Positions 36,541 through 44,722 of a stretch of DNA of 64,000 nt are shown in pieces. The position numbers and the translations under genes are program-made. Each line of letters opens with the position of its first letter. Within the stretch, counting starts at the first letter, position 1. This stretch comes from Planctomycetaceae bacterium (GTDB lineage: Bacteria > Planctomycetota > Planctomycetia > Planctomycetales > Planctomycetaceae), in NCBI GenBank assembly GCA_041398785.1, contig JAWKUA010000026.1, positions 1-64,000 on the forward strand, given 5' to 3'. The notes under the pieces were generated by a model. That model saw only the letters and a program-made list of their open reading frames with translations, had not been told where the DNA came from and did not search any database.

Positions 36541-37998
36541 TCATGGTCTCCACGGTTCCGGGCCGCCGTCCTGTGCTCGCAGGAATCTTGCGTCAACTTC
36601 CGTATACCAGCGATGAAGTCTGTCGCGCAGGACGGCGACTTGTTCCGGACGCGATTCCGCAAGGTCGTGCTGTTCGCTGATGTCGTCCGCAAGGTGGAAC
36701 AGATTCACCTGCCCGTCTTCGAATCGTTCGATCAGTTTCCAGTCGCCCATTCGAACGGCGGCTCCCGGCATTCCACCCTGATTCGAATAATGCGGGTAAT
36801 GCCAGAACAGCGCGTCGCGTTCCGGTGGCTCGCCGCCGCGCAGCAGCGTCACGAGGCTGAGTCCGTCCAGATGCTGGTTCGGCCGAAGCGGCTGACCGGT
36901 CAGTTGCAGAATCGTTGGATAGAAGTCAGTGCTGATCACCGGCACGTCGCAGGTGCTGCCAGGCGAGGTGACTCCCGGAGCCCGGATCAGGAACGGTTCG
37001 CGAATTCCTCCTTCATACAGCCAGCCCTTGCCGCCGCGCAGCGGAAGATTGCTGGTCGGCGATCCTTCCGACGTTGACAATCCGCCGTTGTCCGACATGA
37101 AACAGACGATCGTGTTGTCGGCAAGTTCCAGTTCATCCAAAGCGTCCAGCACGCGTCCGACGGCCGCGTCCATCGCTTCCACCATCGCCGCGTAGACCGC
37201 GTGAGACTGCAGGATGCGAACCTGACGTTCCGTGGCATCGGGCCAGATCTGCTCTTCCGGGCCGAATTGCGGTTTGCCGCCGAGCCCCAGTCGCTCGGCC
37301 TTTTGACGGTACTTCTCGACCAGTTCCGGCTTCCCCATCAGCGGCGTGTGAACGCTGTAAAACGCCAGGTACGCCAGGAACGGCTCGTCCCGGTGTTCAG
37401 TGATAAACTTCACCGTCTCGCGCGAAAGTCTGTCGGGCAGATGTTCTCCCTCCGGACCATCGGAAAGCCGCGGGTTGCCGTACGGCGAAAAATACTTTCC
37501 CGGTCCATACGGTCCGCCGCGGGAGAAGCCGCCGACGTTGACATCAAATCCCTGATGTTCGGGCCAGAATTCTTCCGTCGGGCCCAGATGCCATTTGCCC
37601 GCGAAAAATGTCGCGTATCCGGTGTCTTTCAGAGCTTCCGCGAGCGTCACTTCGCTTAATGGCATGAAGTCGTTCAACTCGGCGGGAAGAAATCGGCCGG
37701 ACCGCTTGCCGGTGAACCAGTCAGTCGCGGCGGCTCGCGTTGGATACTTGCCGGTCATGATGCTGAAGCGAGTCGGCGAACACACCGGATTGGCCGCATA
37801 GCCATTCGTAAACTTCATCCCGCCAGCCGCCAGACGATCGATGTTCGGTGTCTCGTAGAACGTCGCAGGATTGTTGGCTCCGATGTCCATGTACCCAAGG
37901 TCATCGACAAGAATGAAGACAACGTTGGGCTGATCCGCGGCGCGCGCGGAGGAAAGAAGCAGGAGGAAAAGTGGCAGCAGTATTGGGAGACGTTTCAT
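36541..37998 (-). CDS. Secreted sulfatase (type I, formylglycine-dependent)
   Basis: A 485-residue arylsulfatase-family enzyme with a signal peptide (about 1-20, cleavage near ARA-ADQ). The N-terminal metal-binding VVFILVDDLGYMDIG and the sulfatase signature C73-S-P-T-R77 are intact; Cys73 would be converted to formylglycine. Further family motifs are AGKWHLGP and VCFMSDNGG. It cleaves sulfate esters, in planctomycetes usually from algal polysaccharides, outside the cytoplasm. The start codon is immediately preceded by a 14-unit heptamer repeat with no recognisable ribosome-binding site, which is unusual. It lies in the same orientation as glcE, 127 bases downstream of it. Confidence 0.92.
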   Translation of the reverse strand: MKRLPILLPLFLLLLSSARAADQPNVVFILVDDLGYMDIGANNPATFYETPNIDRLAAGGMKFTNGYAANPVCSPTRFSIMTGKYPTRAAATDWFTGKRSGRFLPAELNDFMPLSEVTLAEALKDTGYATFFAGKWHLGPTEEFWPEHQGFDVNVGGFSRGGPYGPGKYFSPYGNPRLSDGPEGEHLPDRLSRETVKFITEHRDEPFLAYLAFYSVHTPLMGKPELVEKYRQKAERLGLGGKPQFGPEEQIWPDATERQVRILQSHAVYAAMVEAMDAAVGRVLDALDELELADNTIVCFMSDNGGLSTSEGSPTSNLPLRGGKGWLYEGGIREPFLIRAPGVTSPGSTCDVPVISTDFYPTILQLTGQPLRPNQHLDGLSLVTLLRGGEPPERDALFWHYPHYSNQGGMPGAAVRMGDWKLIERFEDGQVNLFHLADDISEQHDLAESRPEQVAVLRDRLHRWYTEVDARFLRAQDGGPEPWRP

Positions 37999-38003
37999 GG
38001 GGC

Positions 38004-38101
38004 AGGAGTCGGGAGTCGGGATTCAGGAGTCAGGTGTCGGTAGTCGGGAGTCAGTTGTCGGTAGTCGGTAGTCGGTAGTCGGGAGTCGGGAGTCAGTTGT
38101 C
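38004..38101. repeat. Fourteen-unit heptamer tandem repeat
   Basis: Fourteen consecutive 7-base units end in TC on the plus strand (AGGAGTC, GGGAGTC, GGTAGTC, AGTTGTC and variants), from 38004 to 38101. GGTAGTC occurs three times in a row. The array fills most of the 127-base gap between glcE and the sulfatase and ends five bases from the sulfatase ATG, so it forms the sulfatase leader. Copy-number change would alter leader length in 7-base steps. Confidence 0.9.
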
Positions 38102-38125
38102 CGATCTGAGATTTGAGATCGATCG

Positions 38126-39274
38126 TCACTTCTCACCACTGCCATCGAACAGGCCGTGCGGGTCGAATGTTTGACGCAGGCGAGTTGACAGCGGATCCGT
38201 TTGACGTGCCGGGTGAGATGATTCCCACGTGGAAACGCTGCCGCCGCAGCGGGTCGTGAGCTGTTCGCAAAGCTGGTGCAACTGCGAATCCTGTTTCGAA
38301 GCGATCGCGTACAGGATGCCGTTGCCGGCGTGACCGACAACATGATGTCCCGCGTCGGTGATCGCCTTCGTGATGTTCGAAAGTTTCGAAGGCAGCACCG
38401 CAACGCGGTAATGGTCTGACTTCCAGCCATAGCCAAAGCCGCGGCAGTGTTCCGGAATTCGAAATTCGGGTGCTGCGTCCCCGCGAGTTCCCGCGTCGCG
38501 AGAATCGAACGTCTGAGTCGCGTCGCTGCCGCATTCGCCGCGAATCTGTTCAGCCTGCCAGTCGCAGACGGAATCCGATCCTTCGACTCCCACCGTCAGT
38601 GACACCGGTCCTCGCTCGTCGGCTTTGGTAGCCGGAGCGGCCGCGAAGTCCAGCACGACAGGTGTCGCCGCCGACACATTGATGCGATCGAGTGCCGCGG
38701 AAAATGATTCCAGTCGCGGAAAGTGAAACGATCGGATGAGTGATTGTTCCGGAACGGGCTTCAGCTTGAATGTCACCTGGGTGATGACGGCCAGCGATCC
38801 TCGCGAACCCACCATCAACCGGCACAGATCGTAGCCGGCGACGTTCTTGACGACTCGCCCGCCCGCATGGAACACGCGGCCCTGACCGTCGACCGCTTCG
38901 ATCCCGATCACGTAGTCCCGCAGCGTGCCGTAACCGTACTGCCGCGAGCCGGCAACGTCCGACGCCACCATCGCTCCCACAGACATGGCGCGATCAAAGC
39001 AGTCGATGGGAAGCTGCTGGCGTTCGTTTGCCAGAATACGGCTCAGTTCGTTCGCAGGCATTCCGGCCTGGACAGTGATCGTCATGTCACGAGCCGGATA
39101 GTCGACGACCGCTGACATGCCGGATAGATCCAGCAGGCGGTGATTCGCCGCGAGTTCTTCGCTCGCCGACAATCGGGCCGTGCGCAGCTTCGCGCGATCG
39201 GCAGCCGCAGCGCGGACGATGTCAGCAACATCACCGGCTGAGTTTGGTTTCAGAATTGATTCGCCGTTTGACAA
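38126..39274 (-). CDS. glcE: Glycolate oxidase subunit GlcE-like FAD-binding protein
   Basis: A 382-residue FAD_binding_4-type protein matching GlcE, the shorter flavin subunit of glycolate dehydrogenase (GlcDEF), which oxidises glycolate to glyoxylate at the membrane. Visible family parts are VGAMVASDVAGSRQYGYGTL, RDYVIGIEAVDGQGRVFHAG, GGRVVKNVAGYDLCRLMVGS and the C-terminal LRQTFDPHGLFDG. Neither glcD nor glcF is adjacent, so the partners must lie elsewhere or the protein works alone. The start is a TTG at 39274 with GGAA upstream. Confidence 0.85.
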   Translation of the reverse strand: MSNGESILKPNSAGDVADIVRAAAADRAKLRTARLSASEELAANHRLLDLSGMSAVVDYPARDMTITVQAGMPANELSRILANERQQLPIDCFDRAMSVGAMVASDVAGSRQYGYGTLRDYVIGIEAVDGQGRVFHAGGRVVKNVAGYDLCRLMVGSRGSLAVITQVTFKLKPVPEQSLIRSFHFPRLESFSAALDRINVSAATPVVLDFAAAPATKADERGPVSLTVGVEGSDSVCDWQAEQIRGECGSDATQTFDSRDAGTRGDAAPEFRIPEHCRGFGYGWKSDHYRVAVLPSKLSNITKAITDAGHHVVGHAGNGILYAIASKQDSQLHQLCEQLTTRCGGSVSTWESSHPARQTDPLSTRLRQTFDPHGLFDGSGEK

Positions 39275-39525
39275 GAGTGAATTTCCGTTTGGTGCTGCGT
39301 CTCGTTGAAACGTCGCAAGTCGTCATTTCCCGTTCCACGACTCAGTCCCGGAACACACTTCATGCGGCCTCGCTCTTCGCACGAGAAATTCAGGATTCGC
39401 CGTGCGACCACGGAAGAAGAAACGTCTGCTTTGACTGTATCAGGTTACGCGTTCGTTGGTCAGCATGAGCGACGTCGGCAACGGAACTCGACGGTCACAA
39501 CGCCGCGCTGTTGCCTGCGCACATG

Positions 39526-40638
39526 TCACATCCGATGTCGGTCGACCAGGTGCCAGTCAACTTCGACTCCCAGGCCAGGCCGGTCGGGAAGCGTGGTGAA
39601 TGGTCCCTGGATACTCAGCGGTTCGTGAACGATGCTGAATTCATGGTACGACGGTCCCAGGCAGTCTCCGGGGATCGACTCAACCTGCACATTTGCGGTG
39701 GAAACGACAAAGTGCATCATCGCGGCGGCTCCGACATCCCATTCCAGATTTGATCCGATCGTGCATGGAATTCCGTGTCGCGCGGCGACTTCGGCCATGC
39801 GGCGAGCGTTCAGAATTCCGCCCTGTTTTCCGGGGTACAGCGTCACGGCGTCGCAGCAGTGATGGTGCAGCAGTTCCAGCAGATGAACTTCGTCGAAACA
39901 GCTTTCGTCGGCCAGGACGCGGATTCCGAAGTCGTCCTTCAGCCTTTTCAGATTCGTATAGTCACCGCGCTGAAGCGGCTGTTCGACAATTGCGATATCA
40001 CAGTCCTGCAGTTGCCGCAGACACTCACGAGCGCGCCGGTCCGACCAGCCTCCGTTGGCGTCGATCGTGACTTCGATTTCGGGACCGACAGCTTCGCGGA
40101 CAGCGCGCACGCGAGCCACGTCATCACTGTCCGTACCGACTTTGACCTTGATCGTTGAAAAACCGGTTTCGACAAGTGCCGCCGATCGTTCCGCGGCAAC
40201 CTTCGGCGCGTAGGCTCCCAGCGAAAATCGGTTTCGAATCGTCAGCGGCCGAACGGCTCCTCCCAGAACTTCATAGATCGGTTTTTCCTGCGCTTTTCCG
40301 ACGACGTCGTGGCACGCCATTTCCACGGCCGCCTTTGCGAACCAGTTGCCGACGGCAGCCGAATCCAGCAGCCGCGAAATCGCGTCAACGTCGCTGGCGT
40401 CGCGATTTACAACCAGCGGCGCGAACAGATTTTGAATGATGGCGGTCGCTCCCCAGACAGTCTCGCCGCTCCATCGCGGAGTCACCGTGGCTTCTCCGAC
40501 GCCCTCCAGGCCGTCTTCCGTCGTCAGCCGCACCAGCACAAACGCGGATTCGTCGTGCCGTCCCAGAGCCGACACCATGCGGCGCTCCGGCTTCAGCGGA
40601 ATACAGACCGGGATGGCTTCCAGGTTTCGGATTCTCAT
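39526..40638 (-). CDS. Enolase-superfamily enzyme (muconate cycloisomerase/dipeptide epimerase subgroup)
   Basis: A 370-residue mandelate racemase/muconate-lactonizing-enzyme family protein. Catalytic positions are seen: K164-x-K166 (TIKVKVG), metal ligands D193 (DANGG), E219 (VEQPL) and D244 (LADES), and a C-terminal-side K271 in YPGKQGG. A Lys on both faces of the barrel is the muconate-lactonizing-enzyme subgroup pattern (cycloisomerases, o-succinylbenzoate synthases, dipeptide epimerases). Cytosolic; the reaction cannot be fixed by sequence reading. The start 40638 (MRIRNLEAIP) fits the family. Divergent from the ceramidase-like gene 54 bases away, so the two may be co-regulated. Confidence 0.85.
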   Translation of the reverse strand: MRIRNLEAIPVCIPLKPERRMVSALGRHDESAFVLVRLTTEDGLEGVGEATVTPRWSGETVWGATAIIQNLFAPLVVNRDASDVDAISRLLDSAAVGNWFAKAAVEMACHDVVGKAQEKPIYEVLGGAVRPLTIRNRFSLGAYAPKVAAERSAALVETGFSTIKVKVGTDSDDVARVRAVREAVGPEIEVTIDANGGWSDRRARECLRQLQDCDIAIVEQPLQRGDYTNLKRLKDDFGIRVLADESCFDEVHLLELLHHHCCDAVTLYPGKQGGILNARRMAEVAARHGIPCTIGSNLEWDVGAAAMMHFVVSTANVQVESIPGDCLGPSYHEFSIVHEPLSIQGPFTTLPDRPGLGVEVDWHLVDRHRM

Positions 40639-40692
40639 AATGCGCAGCCCCGCGTCGAACATTCCGAGATCACAAGTTGAGTATGAGTTTCC

Positions 40693-42048
40693 ATGCTGAA
40701 AGCCGCGACTGGTCGAACCACGATGACTCCGTTTTCCGGCGTCGAACTGACAGGCTGGGGATACTACATCGAACGCACCTGGACGAGTATCCATGACGAT
40801 CTTTACGCGACGGCTCTGGCCGCCGAAAGCGATGACGGTGCCGCCATCGTGATCGCTCTGGATCTGATGGTGATCGATGAACGCTTCACGCGGCTGACGC
40901 GTCAGTTGATCGGCGACGCCACCGGGATTCCCGCGAAGTCAATTCTGCTGACTTGTTCACACAGCCATAACGCTCCCGCGGCGGGCGGACTTCTGGGTGT
41001 CGGCGAGTGCAGTCGGAAGTACGAAGATCAGGCCGCTCAGCTTGCGGCCGACGCGGCGATTCAGGCATGGAACAGTCGAACGCCGGCTCGGGTCCGCTGC
41101 GGTTCCACCATCGTCAGCGATCTTTCGTACAACCGAACACGCGCGAACGGAATCACCGACTCCACGCTGACGGCGGCACTGTTCGAACGACGCGACGGGA
41201 AGCCGCTGGCCGCAATCGTCAATTTCGGTGCTCATCCCACCGTCACGACGGAGCTGCGACCGCGGGACGTCAGCCGCGACGTTCCCGGCCGGGTGTGTGA
41301 TCTGATCGAACAGCACTTTCCCGGCGCGACGGCGATGTACATTCAGGGAGCCTGCGGCGACACGAACTTCCTTCCCGAGTTCCAGACCGTCGAACGCTGC
41401 GACGAACCGGCTCAGCGACTCGCCAGCGCAGCCGTCGAGTCGCTGCGGGCCGCCGCAATTCAATCACGGGATTCAGTCGCGACTGACAGTCGCATCGCCC
41501 GGCTGCCCACGCGTCGCTGGCTGCGCGACGAAATCGATCACGATCGAAACGAAGCGAAGCGGCGACTGCGAGAAGAAGACTTTTCCAACTGGCGGCAGAC
41601 GATCGGTCGCTGCATGACGAATCGGCCCGACGACATGGTGGCTCGTCACGGTGGCGATGAAGCGAAGGCCGTGAAGGCGATGTGTCGATTTCAGTTGGAA
41701 TGGACGGACCGGATGCTGCGCGATCTCGATTCGCGGCCGGAACATTTATTGACGGAAGTTCAGGCCATTCGGATCGGCCCGCTGACGATTGCGGCCAATG
41801 CCTGTGAGTTCTTTTCGCCGTTTGCACGTGATGTCAGACACCAGTCTCGCGCGGAGACGCTGATGCTTGCCTGCTATTCAAACGGACGCATCGGCTATCT
41901 TCCTGACGCTCACGACATCGATGCAAAGAGCTACGCCGGGTACCAGTCGCCCAAATACTGCAACCAGTTTCCATTTACCAAGGAATCCGGTCCGGCCATG
42001 TGCCGTGCGATGCTGGATTCCATCGAAGCGGTCTGCCAGGGAACCTGA
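40693..42048 (+). CDS. Neutral/alkaline ceramidase-like hydrolase (N-terminal domain only)
   Basis: A 451-residue protein resembling the catalytic N-terminal domain of neutral/alkaline non-lysosomal ceramidases. The zinc-site stretch LLTCSHSHNAP (S89-H-S-H92) is clear, with an earlier His (SIHDDLYA, H34) and VNFGAHPT (about 180). ACGDTNFLPEF follows. Full ceramidases have an extra C-terminal Ig-like domain and a signal peptide, both absent here, so the enzyme is probably cytosolic and hydrolyses a different amide. Pairing with the divergent enolase-superfamily gene suggests a small catabolic unit. Confidence 0.82.
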   Translation: MLKAATGRTTMTPFSGVELTGWGYYIERTWTSIHDDLYATALAAESDDGAAIVIALDLMVIDERFTRLTRQLIGDATGIPAKSILLTCSHSHNAPAAGGLLGVGECSRKYEDQAAQLAADAAIQAWNSRTPARVRCGSTIVSDLSYNRTRANGITDSTLTAALFERRDGKPLAAIVNFGAHPTVTTELRPRDVSRDVPGRVCDLIEQHFPGATAMYIQGACGDTNFLPEFQTVERCDEPAQRLASAAVESLRAAAIQSRDSVATDSRIARLPTRRWLRDEIDHDRNEAKRRLREEDFSNWRQTIGRCMTNRPDDMVARHGGDEAKAVKAMCRFQLEWTDRMLRDLDSRPEHLLTEVQAIRIGPLTIAANACEFFSPFARDVRHQSRAETLMLACYSNGRIGYLPDAHDIDAKSYAGYQSPKYCNQFPFTKESGPAMCRAMLDSIEAVCQGT

Positions 42049-42161
42049 TTCTCGGCAATCTGCGAAGCGGGACAGGCACCGAGTATGCCGGCGACGCTGC
42101 AGTGCCGCTGTCACGTCTTGATCTGGGCGCGTCATTACTGCAGCGTGCTGAAGAATCCGGA

Positions 42162-42614
42162 TTAGTCGCCGTGTTCGGCGCGCCGTTTCATGTACAGTCG
42201 CTGAACTTCCTTCATGCAGCATTCACCGTCCGCCGCCAGCGTTTCGCAGCGAGCTTCATCGGAAGCGGATTTGGCGAGCAGTTCCCGAATTCGCCTGGGC
42301 GTTCCGTCCAAAACGTCGGCTTCGATATCATCCAGCGTAAAGCCAAAGCAGGCGCAGATCGGGGCGGAAGGACTCTTCGGATAAACGGCCGACTGCAGAT
42401 CGTCGACAGAAGCAAGCCGTTCGAACAGATCGAAATACGCCACGTCACAGGTCGGAAACGCGCAGAACCAGGCGGTGTCGCCGAGTTGCTGTCGCGATAC
42501 CGCGGAGATGTGCCCGTCGAGCGTCGGCTTGCTCACGGGCGTGCCCAGTGACCCGCACCGCGGACAGAACGCGCGACCGTCCGGTTCCGGTTCACGAACG
42601 AAGGCTTTGTTCAT
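42162..42614 (-). CDS. CopZ-N-like [2Fe-2S]/zinc protein
   Basis: A 150-residue Cys-rich protein. CPRC (17-20) and FCAFPTC (C51, C56) make a probable zinc knuckle, followed by DVAYFD; C87-A-C89 and C132-C133 form a probable [2Fe-2S] site (ICACFGFT ... ECCMKEVQRLY). This layout matches the N-terminal domain of archaeal CopZ copper chaperones, which carries Zn and [2Fe-2S], but without the C-terminal heavy-metal-associated domain. A role in copper handling or redox is inferred. The start at 42614 (MNKAFVREPEPDG) is preferred; the frame continues upstream to 42701 with poor sequence. Confidence 0.75.
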   Translation of the reverse strand: MNKAFVREPEPDGRAFCPRCGSLGTPVSKPTLDGHISAVSRQQLGDTAWFCAFPTCDVAYFDLFERLASVDDLQSAVYPKSPSAPICACFGFTLDDIEADVLDGTPRRIRELLAKSASDEARCETLAADGECCMKEVQRLYMKRRAEHGD

Positions 42615-42730
42615 TCGGCGAATCTCGCGCGGGGCTGAATTTTGGAAATCCGTTAGACAAATCGTCACGCGTACGTTCTCAGGTGTGCGACCAGTTCGCA
42701 AACCGTGACTTGCGGGAGAATGCCGGGACC

Positions 42731-44722
42731 GTGTCGAATCGATTCAAACAGTTTTTTGCGCTGGCGTCATCGGCGTGTGTGCTCGCCATGCAGCTTTCGC
42801 TCGGTCGAGCGGACGATGGCGGAGCCGGTGATGGGCGAGCCGACCGCGAACCTGCCATCGAAGCGATGGAATTCGAAACCACGGCTTCTCGCGCGCTGAA
42901 TGGTTCCACCGACGTTCTGTGCCTTGCGGAATCTCCGTCGGGCAGCGATCTGATTGCCGCATTTCATGACGGCTGCGTCATTCTGTTCGACCGGACCACG
43001 CGCCAGCGAGTTGCCGGAACGAAGTGCCACGACGCGCCGGTTTCCGATATGGCGGTTGCCGGTAACGTGCTGGCTGCCGCTGTTGATGACGGAACTGTTC
43101 GCACGTGGAGTCTGCCGGATCTGACACCGATCAACGTGCTGCCGGGCCATGCCGGTCGAGCGGTCGGAGTTGCCGTGTCCGCCGACGGTCACACAATCGC
43201 GTCGTGCGGAATCGACGGGACGGTTCGGCTTTGGCACGCCGATCCCGCCGCCGAAATCGCCGTTCTGACCGGTCACAACGCGGCGGTTCGAGCGGTTGCG
43301 TTTTCTGCCGACGGTCGGCTGCTGGCGTCCGCCGGAGACGACGGCACGGTGCGGCTTTGGCGCGCGGAAACACGGCAGCAAATCAGCAGTCTGGACGGTC
43401 ATGCTGGCCGAATTCGAGACGTGGCGTTCTCTCCTGACGGACGTCTGCTGGCCAGCGCCGGCGAAGATGGAACGGTGCGGTTGTGGAACGCTGACGCTCC
43501 GGAGACGCCGCCGCGGTCACTGAAGCACGACGCGATGGTCTGGCGGCTCTGCTTCGCGTCTCACGGAAGGCTGCTGGCATCCGGCGATGCTGACGGAACG
43601 ATTCGCCTGTGGAACGTCGAAACGGGGGCTTTGACAGCAACGCTTCACGATCACACCGATACGATCACGTCGCTGTTATTCGCCGCCGATTCAAAGTCGC
43701 TGTTCAGCAGCAGCCACGACGGAACGATCAACACCTGGCACGCGATGAAGCCGCTGCAGCCGCCACTGGCCGTGATCGATATCGACGCGGGCAAGGTGTG
43801 GGCGTCGGCGGTTTCTCCGACGGATGGGCATGTCGCCGCGGGCGGCCGCGACGGATTTGTCAGAATCGTCGATCTTCGTTCGGGTCAGACATCACTGGAT
43901 TTGAACGAACCAAACGGCACGACGATCGACTGTCTGGAGTATTCGCTCGACGGCCGGATGATCGCCGCCGCCGGCTGGAAGAGCAGCGAAGTCGTGGTGT
44001 GGAACGTCGCTGACGGTTCGCTGATGAGAACCTTCGTGGCCGACGCGAATGTTCGAGCCATCGCGTTTTCACCCGACGGAACGATCCTGGCGGCCGGATG
44101 CGATGACAATCAGTTGCTTGTCTGGGACGTCGCGTCGGGTGATCTGAAGCAGAAAGTCAACGCTCACGCCCAGCCGGTCTACGACATCTCTTTTTCACCG
44201 GACGGCCGGGTCATCGCGACGTGCTGCGGTAACTGGCGTGAACAGAAACCCGGCGAAGTGAAGCTCTGGAAAACGAGTTCACTTATCGAAATCGCTCAAC
44301 TGGCCGCGCATGAGGCGGCCGTGCGAGCCGCCGTGTTCAGTCCGGACGGCAGTCGGCTCGCTTCCGTCAGCGAAGACGGCGTCATCATAATCAGCGACGT
44401 CAAAACGCAGCAGGAACTGCCCGTCATGAAAGGTCCCGCCGGATCGCGCACGCTGGACTGGTCACCCGACGGGCGGTTGCTCGCGGCTGGCCAGCACAAC
44501 GGTACGACCACCGTTTGGGATCTGAAGACTGCAAGCGTCATTCGTCGCCTCGGCGGTAACGACGACACATTCTCCGTACGATTCGTGCCGGACGGTTCAG
44601 TCCTGTGTTCGGCCGGAGGCGACCGGAAACTGACTTTGTGGGACACTTCGGATCTGTCCGACGACGGCACGCGGCCCCGTACCGTCGACGCCGTTCGCAA
44701 CTGGAGGACGCTCGTTCCATGA
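42731..44722 (+). CDS. Exported WD40-repeat protein
   Basis: A 663-residue protein with a signal peptide (about 1-25, LAMQLSLGRA-DDG) and about 13 WD40 blades filling the rest. Clear blades end in DGTVRTW, DGTVRLW, DGTIRLW, DGTINTW and EVVVW. The two-propeller size suggests a large protein-interaction platform outside the cytoplasm. The start is a GTG at 42731 chosen because the signal peptide begins there. The stop overlaps the next start (ATGA), opening a run of five co-oriented genes whose products are all likely exported. Planctomycetes often carry WD40 next to PSCyt2/PSD1 and DUF1501 genes. Confidence 0.82.
   Translation: MSNRFKQFFALASSACVLAMQLSLGRADDGGAGDGRADREPAIEAMEFETTASRALNGSTDVLCLAESPSGSDLIAAFHDGCVILFDRTTRQRVAGTKCHDAPVSDMAVAGNVLAAAVDDGTVRTWSLPDLTPINVLPGHAGRAVGVAVSADGHTIASCGIDGTVRLWHADPAAEIAVLTGHNAAVRAVAFSADGRLLASAGDDGTVRLWRAETRQQISSLDGHAGRIRDVAFSPDGRLLASAGEDGTVRLWNADAPETPPRSLKHDAMVWRLCFASHGRLLASGDADGTIRLWNVETGALTATLHDHTDTITSLLFAADSKSLFSSSHDGTINTWHAMKPLQPPLAVIDIDAGKVWASAVSPTDGHVAAGGRDGFVRIVDLRSGQTSLDLNEPNGTTIDCLEYSLDGRMIAAAGWKSSEVVVWNVADGSLMRTFVADANVRAIAFSPDGTILAAGCDDNQLLVWDVASGDLKQKVNAHAQPVYDISFSPDGRVIATCCGNWREQKPGEVKLWKTSSLIEIAQLAAHEAAVRAAVFSPDGSRLASVSEDGVIIISDVKTQQELPVMKGPAGSRTLDWSPDGRLLAAGQHNGTTTVWDLKTASVIRRLGGNDDTFSVRFVPDGSVLCSAGGDRKLTLWDTSDLSDDGTRPRTVDAVRNWRTLVP

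Noticed and set aside
38004..38101. CRISPR array
   Set aside because: Units are 7 bases with no spacers; it is a simple tandem repeat. No CRISPR array was seen anywhere in the window.
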